A stretch of 38,010 bases of DNA from contig NZ_AGUD01000040.1 in assembly GCF_000240225.1 (NCBI RefSeq), positions 1 through 38,010 of the forward strand. The letters are read 5' to 3'. Source of the stretch: Patulibacter medicamentivorans. Its GTDB lineage: Bacteria > Actinomycetota > Thermoleophilia > Solirubrobacterales > Solirubrobacteraceae. Under the pieces are notes generated by a model. The model had not been told where the DNA came from and did not search any database. It was given only the letters and a program-made list of their open reading frames with translations. Within the stretch, counting starts at the first letter, position 1; each line of letters starts with the position of its first letter. Shown here piece by piece: positions 1-8,606 of the stretch. The translations under genes were made by a program, and so were the position numbers.

Positions 1-15
1 ACCGGCGCCGCGGGC

Positions 16-672
16 CTACTGCCCGTGGTTGGCCTGCTCGCGCAGCGCGCGGCGCTCGAGCCGCCGCTGCCGCGCCTGGCGCCGCTTCAGCCGCCGCTTC
101 TCGGCCGCCGTCAGCCGCCCGGGCGGCGTCGTCACCGCGCCGTTGACCGGGGCGTCGGGATCGGGCAGGACGATCGCCCCGCCGCCCGGCGTCCCCGGCG
201 GCACCGGAGTCGTCGCGCTGGTCGCGGTGGTGCCGGTCGGGGGAGCGGAGAGCGCCGACTGCCGCCCGGGCGCGCCGAGCGCGGAGATCCGCCACTCGCC
301 GGTCTCCTTGCGCAGCTGGATGACGTCGCGCGACGCCGGCTGCCCGGCCGCGCCGGTGTGGATCGCGGCGCTGGCCCGGTCGTCGACGACCACCACGCTG
401 TCGACGGTCAGCCGCGGCGCGCGGACCGCTCCGAGCCCCTCGCGCAGCGCCTGCTCGCACGGCAGGCCGACCTGCTCCAGGCCCTGCTTGAGCTGGCTCG
501 ACAGCAGGCCCTGGCAGATCGTGCCGTAGTCCTTGGCCGCGACCGCGGCCCCGAACCGCTCGACGGCGGCGCGGGCGCGATCCCGCTCGTCGGTGGTCCA
601 CGAGCGGATCGCGAGGACGATCATCGCGACGGCGAGCAGGGCCAGCAGCCCGGTGACGATGCGGCGGCGCAC
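16..672 (-). CDS. Membrane-anchored secreted protein, NTF2-like, unknown function
   Basis: 218 residues. A basic N-terminus and one hydrophobic segment (about residues 5-22) form an uncleaved anchor or signal. Residues 30-135 have the helix-then-strands composition of small NTF2-like extracytoplasmic domains, with two Cys (in TICQ and LPCEQ) that could form a disulfide. A Pro/Thr/Gly-rich linker follows, then a strongly basic, Arg/Lys-rich tail of about 30 residues that could bind envelope polyanions or nucleic acid. The start is GTG at 670-672, with TACGCT six bases upstream and no Shine-Dalgarno, so translation is probably leaderless. The gene diverges from the zinc-ribbon gene. The fold is inferred from pattern only; no function is assigned. 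Confidence 0.7.
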   Translation of the reverse strand: MRRRIVTGLLALLAVAMIVLAIRSWTTDERDRARAAVERFGAAVAAKDYGTICQGLLSSQLKQGLEQVGLPCEQALREGLGAVRAPRLTVDSVVVVDDRASAAIHTGAAGQPASRDVIQLRKETGEWRISALGAPGRQSALSAPPTGTTATSATTPVPPGTPGGGAIVLPDPDAPVNGAVTTPPGRLTAAEKRRLKRRQARQRRLERRALREQANHGQ

Positions 673-678
673 CGGGGC

Positions 679-684
679 AGCGTA
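679..684 (-). promoter_or_regulatory. -10 hexamer TACGCT for leaderless start at 672
   Basis: TACGCT reads on the minus strand six bases before the GTG start, which places the expected transcription start at or next to the start codon. No Shine-Dalgarno sequence is present. Confidence 0.5.
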
Positions 685-744
685 GCGACAGGGCCGCCGG
701 CGGGGATCGGGTTCGCGTCACAACGCCGACGGCCCTCGCAGGAT

Positions 745-758
745 CGACCGTACGGTCG
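745..758. promoter_or_regulatory. 14-bp perfect palindrome between divergent genes
   Basis: CGACCGTACGGTCG is a perfect palindrome in the divergent intergenic region, a plausible dimeric regulator site. Its right side continues into the decamer TACGGTCGCG (751-760), which also occurs at 7026-7035 and 17675-17684 on the other strand, both upstream of genes. The cognate regulator is unknown. Confidence 0.4.
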
Positions 759-800
759 CGGCGATCGGGACGCGGACCGATCCCCGGACGCCGCGGCGCG

Positions 801-806
801 TACGAT
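801..806 (+). promoter_or_regulatory. -10 hexamer TACGAT for leaderless start at 813
   Basis: TACGAT is six bases before the ATG at 813, with no Shine-Dalgarno in between. Confidence 0.5.
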
Positions 807-812
807 GGCGGC

Positions 813-1373
813 ATGTCGGAGACCGGGACGCTGCCGTGGATGCGCTGCTACCGCTGCTGGTCGACGTCCCTGGAGCTGCACGTCCACTACGACGGCATCC
901 ACCGGGTCGACGCCACCACCGGGACGCCGGTGCACGCCGTCGAGGAGCACCAGGAGGCCGTGGTGCAGTGCCTGGACTGCATGCACGACCAGCCCCACAT
1001 GATCTTCCGCGACGGCCGCCTGGTCGCCGACGAGGATCGCTGGGAGCGGCTGGTGATGGGCACGCCCTGGGTCGCCTCCTGCACCGTCACGGTGCCGGCC
1101 GACGAGGTCGAGACCTGCTCCGGCCCCGAGGCGGGCGACGCCCTCAGCTTCGCCGCCCTCGGCGAGGCCGGGACCCAGGAGTTCTTCAGCCACGTGCGCT
1201 TCCACACCCACGACGGCGACCAGATCGTCGTCCACCTGCTGGTCGAGCTCTACGCCCGCTCGCAGGACGAGGCCGGCGACGTGCTGGAGGCCTCCGCCCA
1301 GGGCCCGCTGGTGATCACCTCGCTGGCCGAGGAGTCGCGCCCGCCGGCCGTGTCCTCCGGCGGCGCCCACTGA
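813..1373 (+). CDS. Zinc-ribbon-like hypothetical protein
   Basis: 186 residues, soluble, no signal peptide. Two CxxC pairs, C12/C15 and C53/C56, flank a His-rich stretch (LELHVHYDGIH) and look like a four-Cys zinc ribbon. The remainder is acidic and probably mostly beta, with no motif I recognise. The ATG follows a TACGAT hexamer at six bases, so the transcript is probably leaderless. The GNAT gene follows after 43 bases on the same strand, so the two may be co-transcribed. The zinc site is inferred from Cys spacing; function unknown. Confidence 0.7.
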   Translation: MSETGTLPWMRCYRCWSTSLELHVHYDGIHRVDATTGTPVHAVEEHQEAVVQCLDCMHDQPHMIFRDGRLVADEDRWERLVMGTPWVASCTVTVPADEVETCSGPEAGDALSFAALGEAGTQEFFSHVRFHTHDGDQIVVHLLVELYARSQDEAGDVLEASAQGPLVITSLAEESRPPAVSSGGAH

Positions 1374-1416
1374 TGGCGGCCGCGCCGCCGCGATCGACCC
1401 GCGACCGAGGACGGCG

Positions 1417-1926
1417 ATGAGCGCGCCCGACCCGCGCCTGCGCGTGCGGCCGATGACGGTCGCCGACCACCCCGCCGTGCTGGCGCTGAACGAGGACTCG
1501 GTCGCCGTCCTCAGCCCGCTCGACGGTCCGCGGCTGGCGTGGATCGCCGGCCTCGCCAGCGCGCCGCTGGTGGTCGTCGACCCGGCGGGCGCGATCGCCG
1601 GCTTCGCGATCGCCCTGCCCGAGGGGACCGCGTACGACAGCGACCACTACCGCTGGTTCGCCGAGCGCTACGAGCGGTTCCTCTACCTGGACCGGATCGC
1701 GGTCGCCGCCGGCGCCCGCCGCCGCGGCGTCGGCAGCCTGCTCTACGACGCCGCCGAGCGGATCGCCCTCCCCCACGGGCGGATGCTCTGCGAGGTCGAC
1801 AGCGACCCGGTCAACCCGCCGTCGCTGGCCTTCCACCGCGACCGCGGCTACGTCGAGCTGGAGCGCCGGACCGGGGCCAGCGGCAAGGGCGTGGCGATGT
1901 TCGCCAAGGAGCTGGGCGCCGGCTAG
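1417..1926 (+). CDS. GNAT family N-acetyltransferase
   Basis: 169 residues, the usual length for a single GNAT domain. It opens LRVRPMTVADHPAVLALNE, the beta1-alpha1 pattern of the family. The acetyl-CoA pyrophosphate loop is seen as ARRRGVGSLLY at about residues 106-116, preceded by the strand LYLDRIAV. The C-terminal part (SLAFHRDRGYVEL) matches motif B with its F..GF/Y pattern. The enzyme should transfer an acetyl group from acetyl-CoA to an amine; the acceptor cannot be read from sequence. GAGGA lies six bases before the ATG, so translation probably starts on an internal or operon message. Its stop is six bases from the stop of the convergent glutamate dehydrogenase gene. Confidence 0.85.
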   Translation: MSAPDPRLRVRPMTVADHPAVLALNEDSVAVLSPLDGPRLAWIAGLASAPLVVVDPAGAIAGFAIALPEGTAYDSDHYRWFAERYERFLYLDRIAVAAGARRRGVGSLLYDAAERIALPHGRMLCEVDSDPVNPPSLAFHRDRGYVELERRTGASGKGVAMFAKELGAG

Positions 1927-1932
1927 CGGCGC
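1916..1932. terminator. Small hairpin across two convergent stop codons
   Basis: GCGCCG (1916-1921) and CGGCGC (1927-1932) form a six-bp stem with a five-base loop that contains the GNAT stop codon. No T-tract follows. It is weak by itself but matches the placement of hairpins at other convergent gene pairs in the window. Confidence 0.3.
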
Positions 1933-4900
1933 TCAGGCCGCCCGCTCCGGCTCGGCCGCCGCCTCGCCGATCGCCTGCAGCTGGCGGATCGCCAGGACCG
2001 GTGCCGCCACGGCGCTGCCGGCGGCCGACCCGCGAACGTCCGGGGACAGCTCGCGCAGGTACGACCGCAGCCGCCCGACCGTCGCCGGCCGCGCGGCGAG
2101 GAACGCATCGACCGCGGTCACCGGCGCGACGTCGCCGTGCTCGCCGAGCGCGCTGCGGGCGATCGTGGCGCGGGCCTCGAAGAGGTCGTCGCGCAGCGCC
2201 TGCGTCGCCCAGCGCACCATCCGGTTGGGCAGCGGCAGGTCGTCGATCGTCTGCTGCAGGACCTCGAGGCCGAGCAGCCGCTCGGTGCTGAGGGTGGCGA
2301 CGGCGACGTCGAGCACCGATCGCCCGATCGCGCGGGCGCCGTCGACGATGTGCGGGGCGATCAGCAGCGCCCGCCCGGCGGCGATCTCGCGCGCCAGCTC
2401 GCGCGGGACGCCGGCCGCGATCGCGTCCTCGACCCGGCGCCGGCGGCGATCGCTCGGCACCAGCGCGTCGAGCTGCTCGCGGATCGCCCGCGTGCCCTCG
2501 CGGTGGGCCTCGATCGTCGCCGCCAGGTCGTCGTCGGCGTGCGCGACGTGCCAGCGGCTGGTCGCGCGGATCAGGTCGTCGACCTCGGCGCGCTGCTGCC
2601 AGACGACGTCCGGGGCGACCCCTTCCAGCTGGTCGAGCCCGTCCCACAGCGGCCGCGCGTCGGTCGCCCCGACCGCGACCCGGAAGCCGCGCACGACCCG
2701 CGACGGCGGGATCGTGAACTCGGCCGCCCGGCGGGCGACGAACGTCGGTCCCATCGTGTTGACGATCTCGTTGGCGGCGAGCGTCGCCAGCAGCTCGCGC
2801 CGCAGCGGGTGCTCGCCGATCGTCGTGCCGAAGCGCTCGACGAACGAGGCCGGGAAGTACGCCTCCAGGTCCGGCACCAGCGCCGGCTCGTCGGGGTACG
2901 GCGAGTCCAGCAGCGCCCGGGTGATGCTGATCTTCGCCAGCGCCACCAGCACCGACAGCTCCGGCCGGGTCAGGCCGCGACCGGCGGCCCGGCGGTCGGC
3001 CAGCTCGTCGGCCGACGGCAGCCCGTGGGTCGCCCGCTCCAGCTGCTTCTCCTCCTCGAGCGCGGTCATCAGCTCCTCGGCCGCGAGCGTCCGGTCGCTG
3101 GCCTTGCGCTGCTCCTGGGTCAGCACCCGCGCCTGGGCGAAGCTGTTGGCCAGCACGTGCTCGACGACCTCGTCGGTGACCGCGGCCAGCAGCCCGTTGC
3201 GCTCCTCGGCCGCCAGCAGCCCCTGGCGGACGGCGCTGTCGAGCAGGATCTTGAGGTTGACCTCGTGGTCGGAGGAGTCGACGCCGGCGGAGTTGTCGAT
3301 GAAGTCGGCGTTGATCGCCCCGCCGGCGGCCGCCAGCTCGATCCGGGCGGCCGCGGTGAAGCCGAGGTTGCCGCCCTCGCCGACCACCCGCGCCCGCAGG
3401 TCGGCGGCGTCGACCCGGATGCTGTCCGAGGCCCGGTCCTCGGCGTCGGAGTCGCGCTCGTGCGACGCCTTCACGACCGTCCCGATCCCGCCGTTCCACA
3501 GCAGGTCGACGGGCGCCCGCAGGACCGCCCGGATCAGCTCGCTCGGTGGCAGCTCGGCATCCTCGATCCCGAGCGCCGACCGCATCTGGTCGCTGATCGG
3601 CACGCTCTTCGCCGTCCGCGGGAAGACGCCGCCGCCCTCGCTGATCAGCGCCCGGTCGTAGTCGTCCCAGCTGGAGCGGCCGAGCTCGAACAGCCGCTTG
3701 CGCTCGCTCCACGACGCCGCGACGTCGCGCGGATCCGGATCGACGAAGACGTGGCGGTGGTCGTAGGCGGCGATCAGCCGCAGCGACCGCGACAGCAGCA
3801 TCCCGTTGCCGAAGACGTCGCCCGACATGTCGCCGATGCCGACCGCGGTGATCGGGTCGCGCTCGGGATCGACGCCGATCTCGCGGAAGTGGCGCTTGAC
3901 CGACTCCCAGGCGCCGCGGGCGGTGATCCCGAGGACCTTGTGGTCGTAGCCCGCCGAGCCGCCCGAGGCGAACGCGTCGCCGAGCCAGAAGCCGCGCGCG
4001 ACCGCGATCTCGTTGGCCGTGTCGGAGAAGGTCGCCGTGCCCTTGTCGGCGGCCACCACCAGGTACTGGTCGTCGCCGTCGAGCACCCGCACGCCCGTCG
4101 GGTGGACGACGGCGCCGGCGCGGAGGTCGTCGGTGACGTCCAGCAGCGCGCTGATGAAGTGGACGTAGCCCTCGCGGACCGCCTCGCGCAGCCGCGCGTG
4201 GTCGGTCGCCGCCGCGGCGGGTCGGGGGGGATTGCGGACCAGGAACCCGCCCTTGGCCCCGGCCGGCACGATCACCGAGTTCTTGACCATCTGGGCCCGC
4301 ATCAGGCCCAGGACCTCGGTCCGGTAGTCCATCCGGTCCGACCACCGCAGGCCGCCGCGGGCGATCATCCCGCCCCGCAGGTGGATCCCCTCGACGTCCA
4401 GGCCGTGGACGTAGATCTCCCACAGCGGGGTCGGGTGCGGGATCGCCGGGACCTCGGCGCTCTTGAGCTTGAAGGCGAGCGCCTGGCGCCCCGGCCGGTA
4501 GGCGTTGGTCCGGTAGGTCGCCTCGATCATCTGCAGCTGGTTGCGCAGGATCCGGTCGTGGTCCAGCGACGGGACCTCGTCGAGGTCGGCCAGGATCTCG
4601 ACCTTCAGCGCCTGCTCGGCCGGCTCGTCGCGCGGGGCGTCCGGGCCGCCGCTGCCGTCGGCGGCCGGTGCGCCGAACCGCAGCTCGAACAGCCGCACCA
4701 GCTTCTCGGTGATCGCCGCGTGCTGGACGATCACGTCGTTCTGGTAGCCCTCGGTGAAGCGCGAGCCGATCCGCTGGCGGTAGCGGCGGTAGGCCCGCAG
4801 GACCTCCAGCCGCTCGTGGCCCATCGGGGTCACGACCACCAGCCGGTTGAGCGAGTCCGACTCGGTCTCGCCGCGCCAGGCCGCGGTGATCGCCGCCGCG

Positions 4901-6837
4901 ACCCGGTCGCCGCAGTCGTCGAGGTCGAGCGGGCGCCCGTCGGGGCCCAGGACCCCGAAGTCCTGGATCCAGATCTCGTCGCCGGAGCGCAGCTGGGTCG
5001 GGCGCTCCTCGACCACGTGCAGGCCCAGGTGCTCGAGGATCGGCATCGCGCGCGACAGCTCGACCTTCGGCCCGCGGACGAGGAACGCGACCCGCGTCAT
5101 CCCCGCCGCCCCGACGCGACCCGCCGCCGGGCGGTCGTCGGGCGCCTCGTGCTTGAGCGCGACCAGCAGCTCGGCGCCGCCCCTCGTCAGCTCCTCCAGC
5201 GCCTCGACGTCGTGGACGGCGGCGACCGGGTCCAGGCCGGCCTTGTACTGCCCCGGCAGCCGCCCGGCCCAGCGAGCGGCGAGGACCCGGCCGCGCTCCT
5301 CGCCGCCGCGGGCGATCAGCGCCTCGGCCAGGCGGTCGTCCCAGCTGCGGGCCAGCCGCGCGGCGGCCTGCTCCAGCGCCTCGGCGCGGACGTCGTCGAG
5401 CCCCTCGGGGTCGTAGAGCTGCAGGTGCAGGTAGGCGTGGTCGCCCTCGCGCAGGACCTCGTGGGTGGCGACACGGTCGGTGCCGAACGAGCGGCAGGCC
5501 AGCTCGCGCAGGGCATCGCGGACCGACGCGTCGTAGGAGCTGCGGGGCACCGCCACGACGACGGTGCCGGTGCGCCCGTCGGCCGCGACCCGCGCCCGCA
5601 GCGCGACCCGCCCCGGACCGAGGTCGACGAACCCCATCAGCGTCCGCCGCAGGTCGGCCGCCGGCAGCGCGAACAGCTCGTCCTTGGGGAAGCTGTCGAA
5701 CAGCGCGACGATCGCCTTCCAGTCGTGCGATCCCGGCAGCACCTGCTCGTCGCGGAGGATCCGGTGGAGGGTGCCGCGCAGCAGCGGCGTCTCGCTGGCC
5801 GGGGCGGCGTAGGCGCGTGACGCGACCAGCAGCACCAGCCGCCGCAGCAGCGGCCGGCCGTCCTCGCCGACGCCGCGGATCGCGACGTCCTCCATCCGCG
5901 CCCGCCGGTGGACCGGCGACAGCGCGACCGTGTGGCCGATGCTGATCAGGTCGCCGGCCCGCAGCCGCTCGAGCGTGCCGGGCGCTGGCGGCTCGATCGG
6001 CTCGCGGCCGGCCTGGCGGGCCTGCTCCTCGACCAGCAGCCCCAGCTCGCTGCCGGCGATCGGCGTGCCGTCCTCGAGGTCGTGGTCGACGGCGCCGAGC
6101 AGCACGGCGTTGTCCTCGGCCAGCCACTCGAGGAACGCGGCCACCTCGTCGGGGTCGTCGTCGGGATCCTGCTCGGGCTCCTCCCGGGTCGACGATCCCG
6201 AGGTCGGCCCGACGTCGCCCTCGGCGACCCCGTCGCCCTGCGCCGCGATCGCGCCGGCGATCTCCCGCAGTCGCTCCTGCAGCGCCGGGAAGTCGGCCAC
6301 GACGCGCTGTGCGGCGCCGAGCGCGCCACGCACGTCGTCCTCCAGCGCGGCGACCTCCTCGGGCGTCAGCCGCCGGTCGAGCTCGATGTGGACGAGCGAC
6401 TCGGCCCGCGCCGCGGGGTCCTCGCCGATCGTCGTGATGCAGGTGATCCGGTGATGGCCGTCGCGCACGACGCCGACCACCGGGTGGCGGACGACGCGCG
6501 GCTGGAGGCCGTGGGCGCGCACCTGCTCGGTGATCGTGTCGACGAGGAACGCCTGGTCGGGGACGTTGGTCTCGAGCACGCTGCCGGCGGTCTCGTAGCC
6601 GTGCTCGCGCTGGGACGGGGTGAAGGCGCGGACGCTGGCCGTCGCCGTGCCGCGCTGGTCCGCCAGCTGGAGCAGCCCGCGGACGGTCGCCGCCTCGGCC
6701 TCGGGGTCGAGCGCCTCGCCGCCGGCCGACTCGCGTCGCAGGTACTCGCGGGCGAGGGTCGAGAGCGCGTCCCGCCGGCCGTCGTGCTCCTCGGCCACCT
6801 GCTCGAGGACCGCTTCGACCGTCGAATCGTGCTGCAC
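1933..6837 (-). CDS. gdh: NAD-specific glutamate dehydrogenase, large (about 180 kDa) type
   Basis: Oxidatively deaminates glutamate to 2-oxoglutarate and ammonium with NAD+, mainly for glutamate catabolism. The N-terminal third carries the regulatory region (NVPDQAFLVDTI, then ACT-like segments). The catalytic part is clear: the lysine motif PAGAKGGF near residue 860, and the dinucleotide-binding region GIGDMSGDVFGNG with FVDPDP after it. The open frame runs much further upstream into the divergent gene, so the start must be chosen. GTG at 6837 has a GGAGG (6843-6847) at five bases and gives 1634 residues, close to the 1651 known for the Streptomyces enzyme. Upstream starts at GTG 6864, GTG 6876 and ATG 6933 lack such a site. 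Its stop nearly abuts the GNAT stop. Family assignment is strong, start moderately so. Confidence 0.95.
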   Translation of the reverse strand: MQHDSTVEAVLEQVAEEHDGRRDALSTLAREYLRRESAGGEALDPEAEAATVRGLLQLADQRGTATASVRAFTPSQREHGYETAGSVLETNVPDQAFLVDTITEQVRAHGLQPRVVRHPVVGVVRDGHHRITCITTIGEDPAARAESLVHIELDRRLTPEEVAALEDDVRGALGAAQRVVADFPALQERLREIAGAIAAQGDGVAEGDVGPTSGSSTREEPEQDPDDDPDEVAAFLEWLAEDNAVLLGAVDHDLEDGTPIAGSELGLLVEEQARQAGREPIEPPAPGTLERLRAGDLISIGHTVALSPVHRRARMEDVAIRGVGEDGRPLLRRLVLLVASRAYAAPASETPLLRGTLHRILRDEQVLPGSHDWKAIVALFDSFPKDELFALPAADLRRTLMGFVDLGPGRVALRARVAADGRTGTVVVAVPRSSYDASVRDALRELACRSFGTDRVATHEVLREGDHAYLHLQLYDPEGLDDVRAEALEQAAARLARSWDDRLAEALIARGGEERGRVLAARWAGRLPGQYKAGLDPVAAVHDVEALEELTRGGAELLVALKHEAPDDRPAAGRVGAAGMTRVAFLVRGPKVELSRAMPILEHLGLHVVEERPTQLRSGDEIWIQDFGVLGPDGRPLDLDDCGDRVAAAITAAWRGETESDSLNRLVVVTPMGHERLEVLRAYRRYRQRIGSRFTEGYQNDVIVQHAAITEKLVRLFELRFGAPAADGSGGPDAPRDEPAEQALKVEILADLDEVPSLDHDRILRNQLQMIEATYRTNAYRPGRQALAFKLKSAEVPAIPHPTPLWEIYVHGLDVEGIHLRGGMIARGGLRWSDRMDYRTEVLGLMRAQMVKNSVIVPAGAKGGFLVRNPPRPAAAATDHARLREAVREGYVHFISALLDVTDDLRAGAVVHPTGVRVLDGDDQYLVVAADKGTATFSDTANEIAVARGFWLGDAFASGGSAGYDHKVLGITARGAWESVKRHFREIGVDPERDPITAVGIGDMSGDVFGNGMLLSRSLRLIAAYDHRHVFVDPDPRDVAASWSERKRLFELGRSSWDDYDRALISEGGGVFPRTAKSVPISDQMRSALGIEDAELPPSELIRAVLRAPVDLLWNGGIGTVVKASHERDSDAEDRASDSIRVDAADLRARVVGEGGNLGFTAAARIELAAAGGAINADFIDNSAGVDSSDHEVNLKILLDSAVRQGLLAAEERNGLLAAVTDEVVEHVLANSFAQARVLTQEQRKASDRTLAAEELMTALEEEKQLERATHGLPSADELADRRAAGRGLTRPELSVLVALAKISITRALLDSPYPDEPALVPDLEAYFPASFVERFGTTIGEHPLRRELLATLAANEIVNTMGPTFVARRAAEFTIPPSRVVRGFRVAVGATDARPLWDGLDQLEGVAPDVVWQQRAEVDDLIRATSRWHVAHADDDLAATIEAHREGTRAIREQLDALVPSDRRRRRVEDAIAAGVPRELAREIAAGRALLIAPHIVDGARAIGRSVLDVAVATLSTERLLGLEVLQQTIDDLPLPNRMVRWATQALRDDLFEARATIARSALGEHGDVAPVTAVDAFLAARPATVGRLRSYLRELSPDVRGSAAGSAVAAPVLAIRQLQAIGEAAAEPERAA

Positions 6838-7127
6838 GCCCGCCTCCGTCTGCTCGATCGCCACGCCGGCCGACACTAACGCGCCGATCGCGCGCCGGGT
6901 CACCGTTCGGTGACCATGCACGAGCGGCTGCATGCGGCCGCTCCGCCGCTCGCCGCCCGCGAGCGCGGCGACCGCGGCCGGCGGCCGAGATCTCCCATCG
7001 CGATGCTTGTCGATGGTATTTTGTACGCGACCGTATGAATTGCCGTTCGGCGGGGCTCCGGCGCCCTCCGGCGCTGGTCGCCGCCGGCCCTCGAAGCCAC
7101 CACCGAGCCTCCCGAGAGGACCTCCGC
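6838..7127. promoter_or_regulatory. Divergent promoter region, gdh / metallo-hydrolase
   Basis: A 290-base gap. The stretch 7010-7045 is clearly richer in A and T than its surroundings (GATGGTATTTTGTACG) and probably holds both promoters. On the minus strand TACCAT could be a -10 for gdh. The decamer TACGGTCGCG (minus strand, 7026-7035) is shared with two other upstream regions of this window. GAGAGGA at 7114-7120 is the ribosome site of the rightward gene. Confidence 0.45.
6843..6847 (-). promoter_or_regulatory. Shine-Dalgarno GGAGG that decides the gdh start
   Basis: On the minus strand GGAGG is followed by CGGGC and then GTG. It is the only well-placed ribosome site among the candidate starts of the long open frame. 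Confidence 0.6.
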
Positions 7128-7928
7128 ATGACCGCACCACCGGTTCGGATCACCCACGTCGGCGGACCGACCGCCCTGATCGAGATCGGCGACTGGCGCC
7201 TGCTGACCGACCCGACCTTCGACCCGCCGGGCAAGCGCTACTTCTTCGGCTGGGGCACGATGTCGAAGAAGCTCGCGGGCCCGGCGATCTCGGTCGCCGA
7301 CCTGGGCCGGATCGACGCCGTCCTGCTGACCCACGACCATCACGACGACAACCTCGACCCCGCCGGCCGCGCGATGCTGCCGTCGGTCGGGACCACGATC
7401 ACGACCGTCGCCGGCGCCAAGCGGCTGGCCGGCCTGAAGACGGTCGGCCTGGCGAACTGGCAGACCACCCGCCTGGAGGCCGACGGCCGCGAGACGATCG
7501 AGATCACCGCCACCCCCTGCCGCCACGGACCGCCCGGCAGCAAGCCGATCGTCGGCGACGTGATCGGGTTCTCGCTGCGCTGGGAGGGTCAGCGGCACGG
7601 GGTCCTGTGGATCTCGGGCGACACGGTCCTCTACGACGGCGTCCGCGAGGTCGCCGATCGGCTCGATGTCGGCACCGCGATCCTGCACCTGGGCGGCGTG
7701 CGGTTCCCGGTCTCGGGGCCGCTGCGCTACACGATGACCGCGGAGGAGGGCGTCGAGCTGTCGCGGCTGCTGTCGCCCGAGACGATCCTGCCGATCCACT
7801 ACGAGGGCTGGAAGCACTTCCGCCAGGGCCGCGACCGCGCCCAGCCGGTCTTCGACGCGGCGCCGCCGGCCGTCCGCGACCACGTCCGCTGGCTGAAGAT
7901 CGGCGAGCCGACCACGCTGGTCGTGTGA
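7128..7928 (+). CDS. MBL-fold metallo-hydrolase, UlaG/YtnP-like
   Basis: 266 residues, cytosolic. Metal-binding motifs of the metallo-beta-lactamase fold are all present: H69-D70-H71-H72-D73-D74 in LLTHDHHDDN, H133 in ATPCRHG, D165 in WISGDT and H224 in LPIHYEGW. The layout matches the UlaG-like lactonase/phosphodiesterase branch rather than glyoxalase II or beta-lactamases. The substrate is not evident. I use ATG 7128 because GAGAGGA sits seven bases before it; the longer open frame from 7035 has no support. The stop overlaps the following TetR start by four bases, so the regulator may respond to this enzyme's substrate or product. Confidence 0.88.
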   Translation: MTAPPVRITHVGGPTALIEIGDWRLLTDPTFDPPGKRYFFGWGTMSKKLAGPAISVADLGRIDAVLLTHDHHDDNLDPAGRAMLPSVGTTITTVAGAKRLAGLKTVGLANWQTTRLEADGRETIEITATPCRHGPPGSKPIVGDVIGFSLRWEGQRHGVLWISGDTVLYDGVREVADRLDVGTAILHLGGVRFPVSGPLRYTMTAEEGVELSRLLSPETILPIHYEGWKHFRQGRDRAQPVFDAAPPAVRDHVRWLKIGEPTTLVV

Positions 7929-8494
7929 CCCGGGCCGGACGACCGACGCGGACCACGCCCGAGGCCTGGGTTCAGGCGGCGCTCGACACGATCGAGGAGT
8001 CGGGCGTCGCCGGCCTGGCGGTCGAGCCGGTCGCCCGGCGGCTGGGCGTCAGCAAGGGCGGCTTCTACCACCACTTCGCCGACCGCCGGGCGCTGCTGCG
8101 GGCGGCGCTCGGCCTCTGGGAGGAGCGGTTCGTCGTCGCCCAGTCCGCGCGCTTCGAGGCGATCCCGGACCCCCGCGAGCGGCTGCGGTCGCTGCTGCGG
8201 CTGGCGATCGTCGAGCTGCAGCCGACCGTCATCACCAAGCTGATGGCCGCCGACGAGGATCCCGACGTGGCCGCGGCGCTGGAACGGGCGACCGTCCGGC
8301 GGCTGGCGATGCTGGAGCGCGCCTTCGCCGACCTGGGGCTGCCCGCGGCCCGGGCGCGGACGCGCGCGCGACTGGCCTACAGCGCCTACCTGGGGATGGC
8401 CCAGCTCGCTCGCCGCCCCGCCGCCGGCCTGACCGACGCTGGCGAGGCCGAGGCGTTCCTCGCCGAGCTGGAGGCGCTGCTGCAGGTCGATTGA
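7925..8494 (+). CDS. TetR family transcriptional regulator
   Basis: 189 residues. Residues 15-60 form the TetR helix-turn-helix, with the signature VEPVARRLGVSKGGFYHHFADRRALL. The C-terminal two thirds is the all-helical ligand-binding and dimerisation part, which gives no ligand clue. The GTG start overlaps the hydrolase stop (GTGA), which implies translational coupling and shared expression. A palindromic site near the operon promoter could be its operator, but none is obvious. Downstream lies the complex inverted repeat at 8498-8602 and a convergent gene. Confidence 0.9.
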   Translation: MTRAGRPTRTTPEAWVQAALDTIEESGVAGLAVEPVARRLGVSKGGFYHHFADRRALLRAALGLWEERFVVAQSARFEAIPDPRERLRSLLRLAIVELQPTVITKLMAADEDPDVAAALERATVRRLAMLERAFADLGLPAARARTRARLAYSAYLGMAQLARRPAAGLTDAGEAEAFLAELEALLQVD

Positions 8495-8497
8495 GGC

Positions 8498-8602
8498 GGT
8501 GGCGTCAGCTGGCCTGGCCGCCGCGCAGGTGGCGTCAGCACGCCGCGGCATCCGCGGTCGATCGACGCCACCTCGTGCGCGACGCCTGAAGCTGACGCCA
8601 CC
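8498..8602. repeat. Nested inverted repeat with four GGTGGCGTC cores, convergent gap
   Basis: The outer arms GGTGGCGTCAGCT (8498-8510) and AGCTGACGCCACC (8590-8602) are perfect 13-bp complements. The inner arms AGGTGGCGTC (8527-8536) and GACGCCACCT (8564-8573) are perfect 10-bp complements. CCGCGG occurs twice in the centre. On each strand the two CGCCACC words are 30 bases apart. It fills the gap between two convergent genes, so it may end transcription from both sides, but there is no T-tract and the doubled design is more than a plain terminator needs. Confidence 0.7.
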
Positions 8603-8606
8603 TCGG

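Noticed and set aside
2137..5820. Very long plus-strand open frame opposite the glutamate dehydrogenase gene
   Set aside because: It is the antisense reading of a strongly recognised enzyme; high GC keeps alternative frames open. Its composition (Arg/Asp/Gln/Val-rich, low complexity) fits no protein.
6838..7234. Upstream extensions of the glutamate dehydrogenase frame
   Set aside because: The extra N-terminal residues run into the divergent hydrolase gene and lack a ribosome site; GTG 6837 has an ideal GGAGG.
8498..8602. CRISPR-like array from the repeated GGTGGCGTC word
   Set aside because: Copies are inverted rather than tandem, only four, and there are no cas genes.
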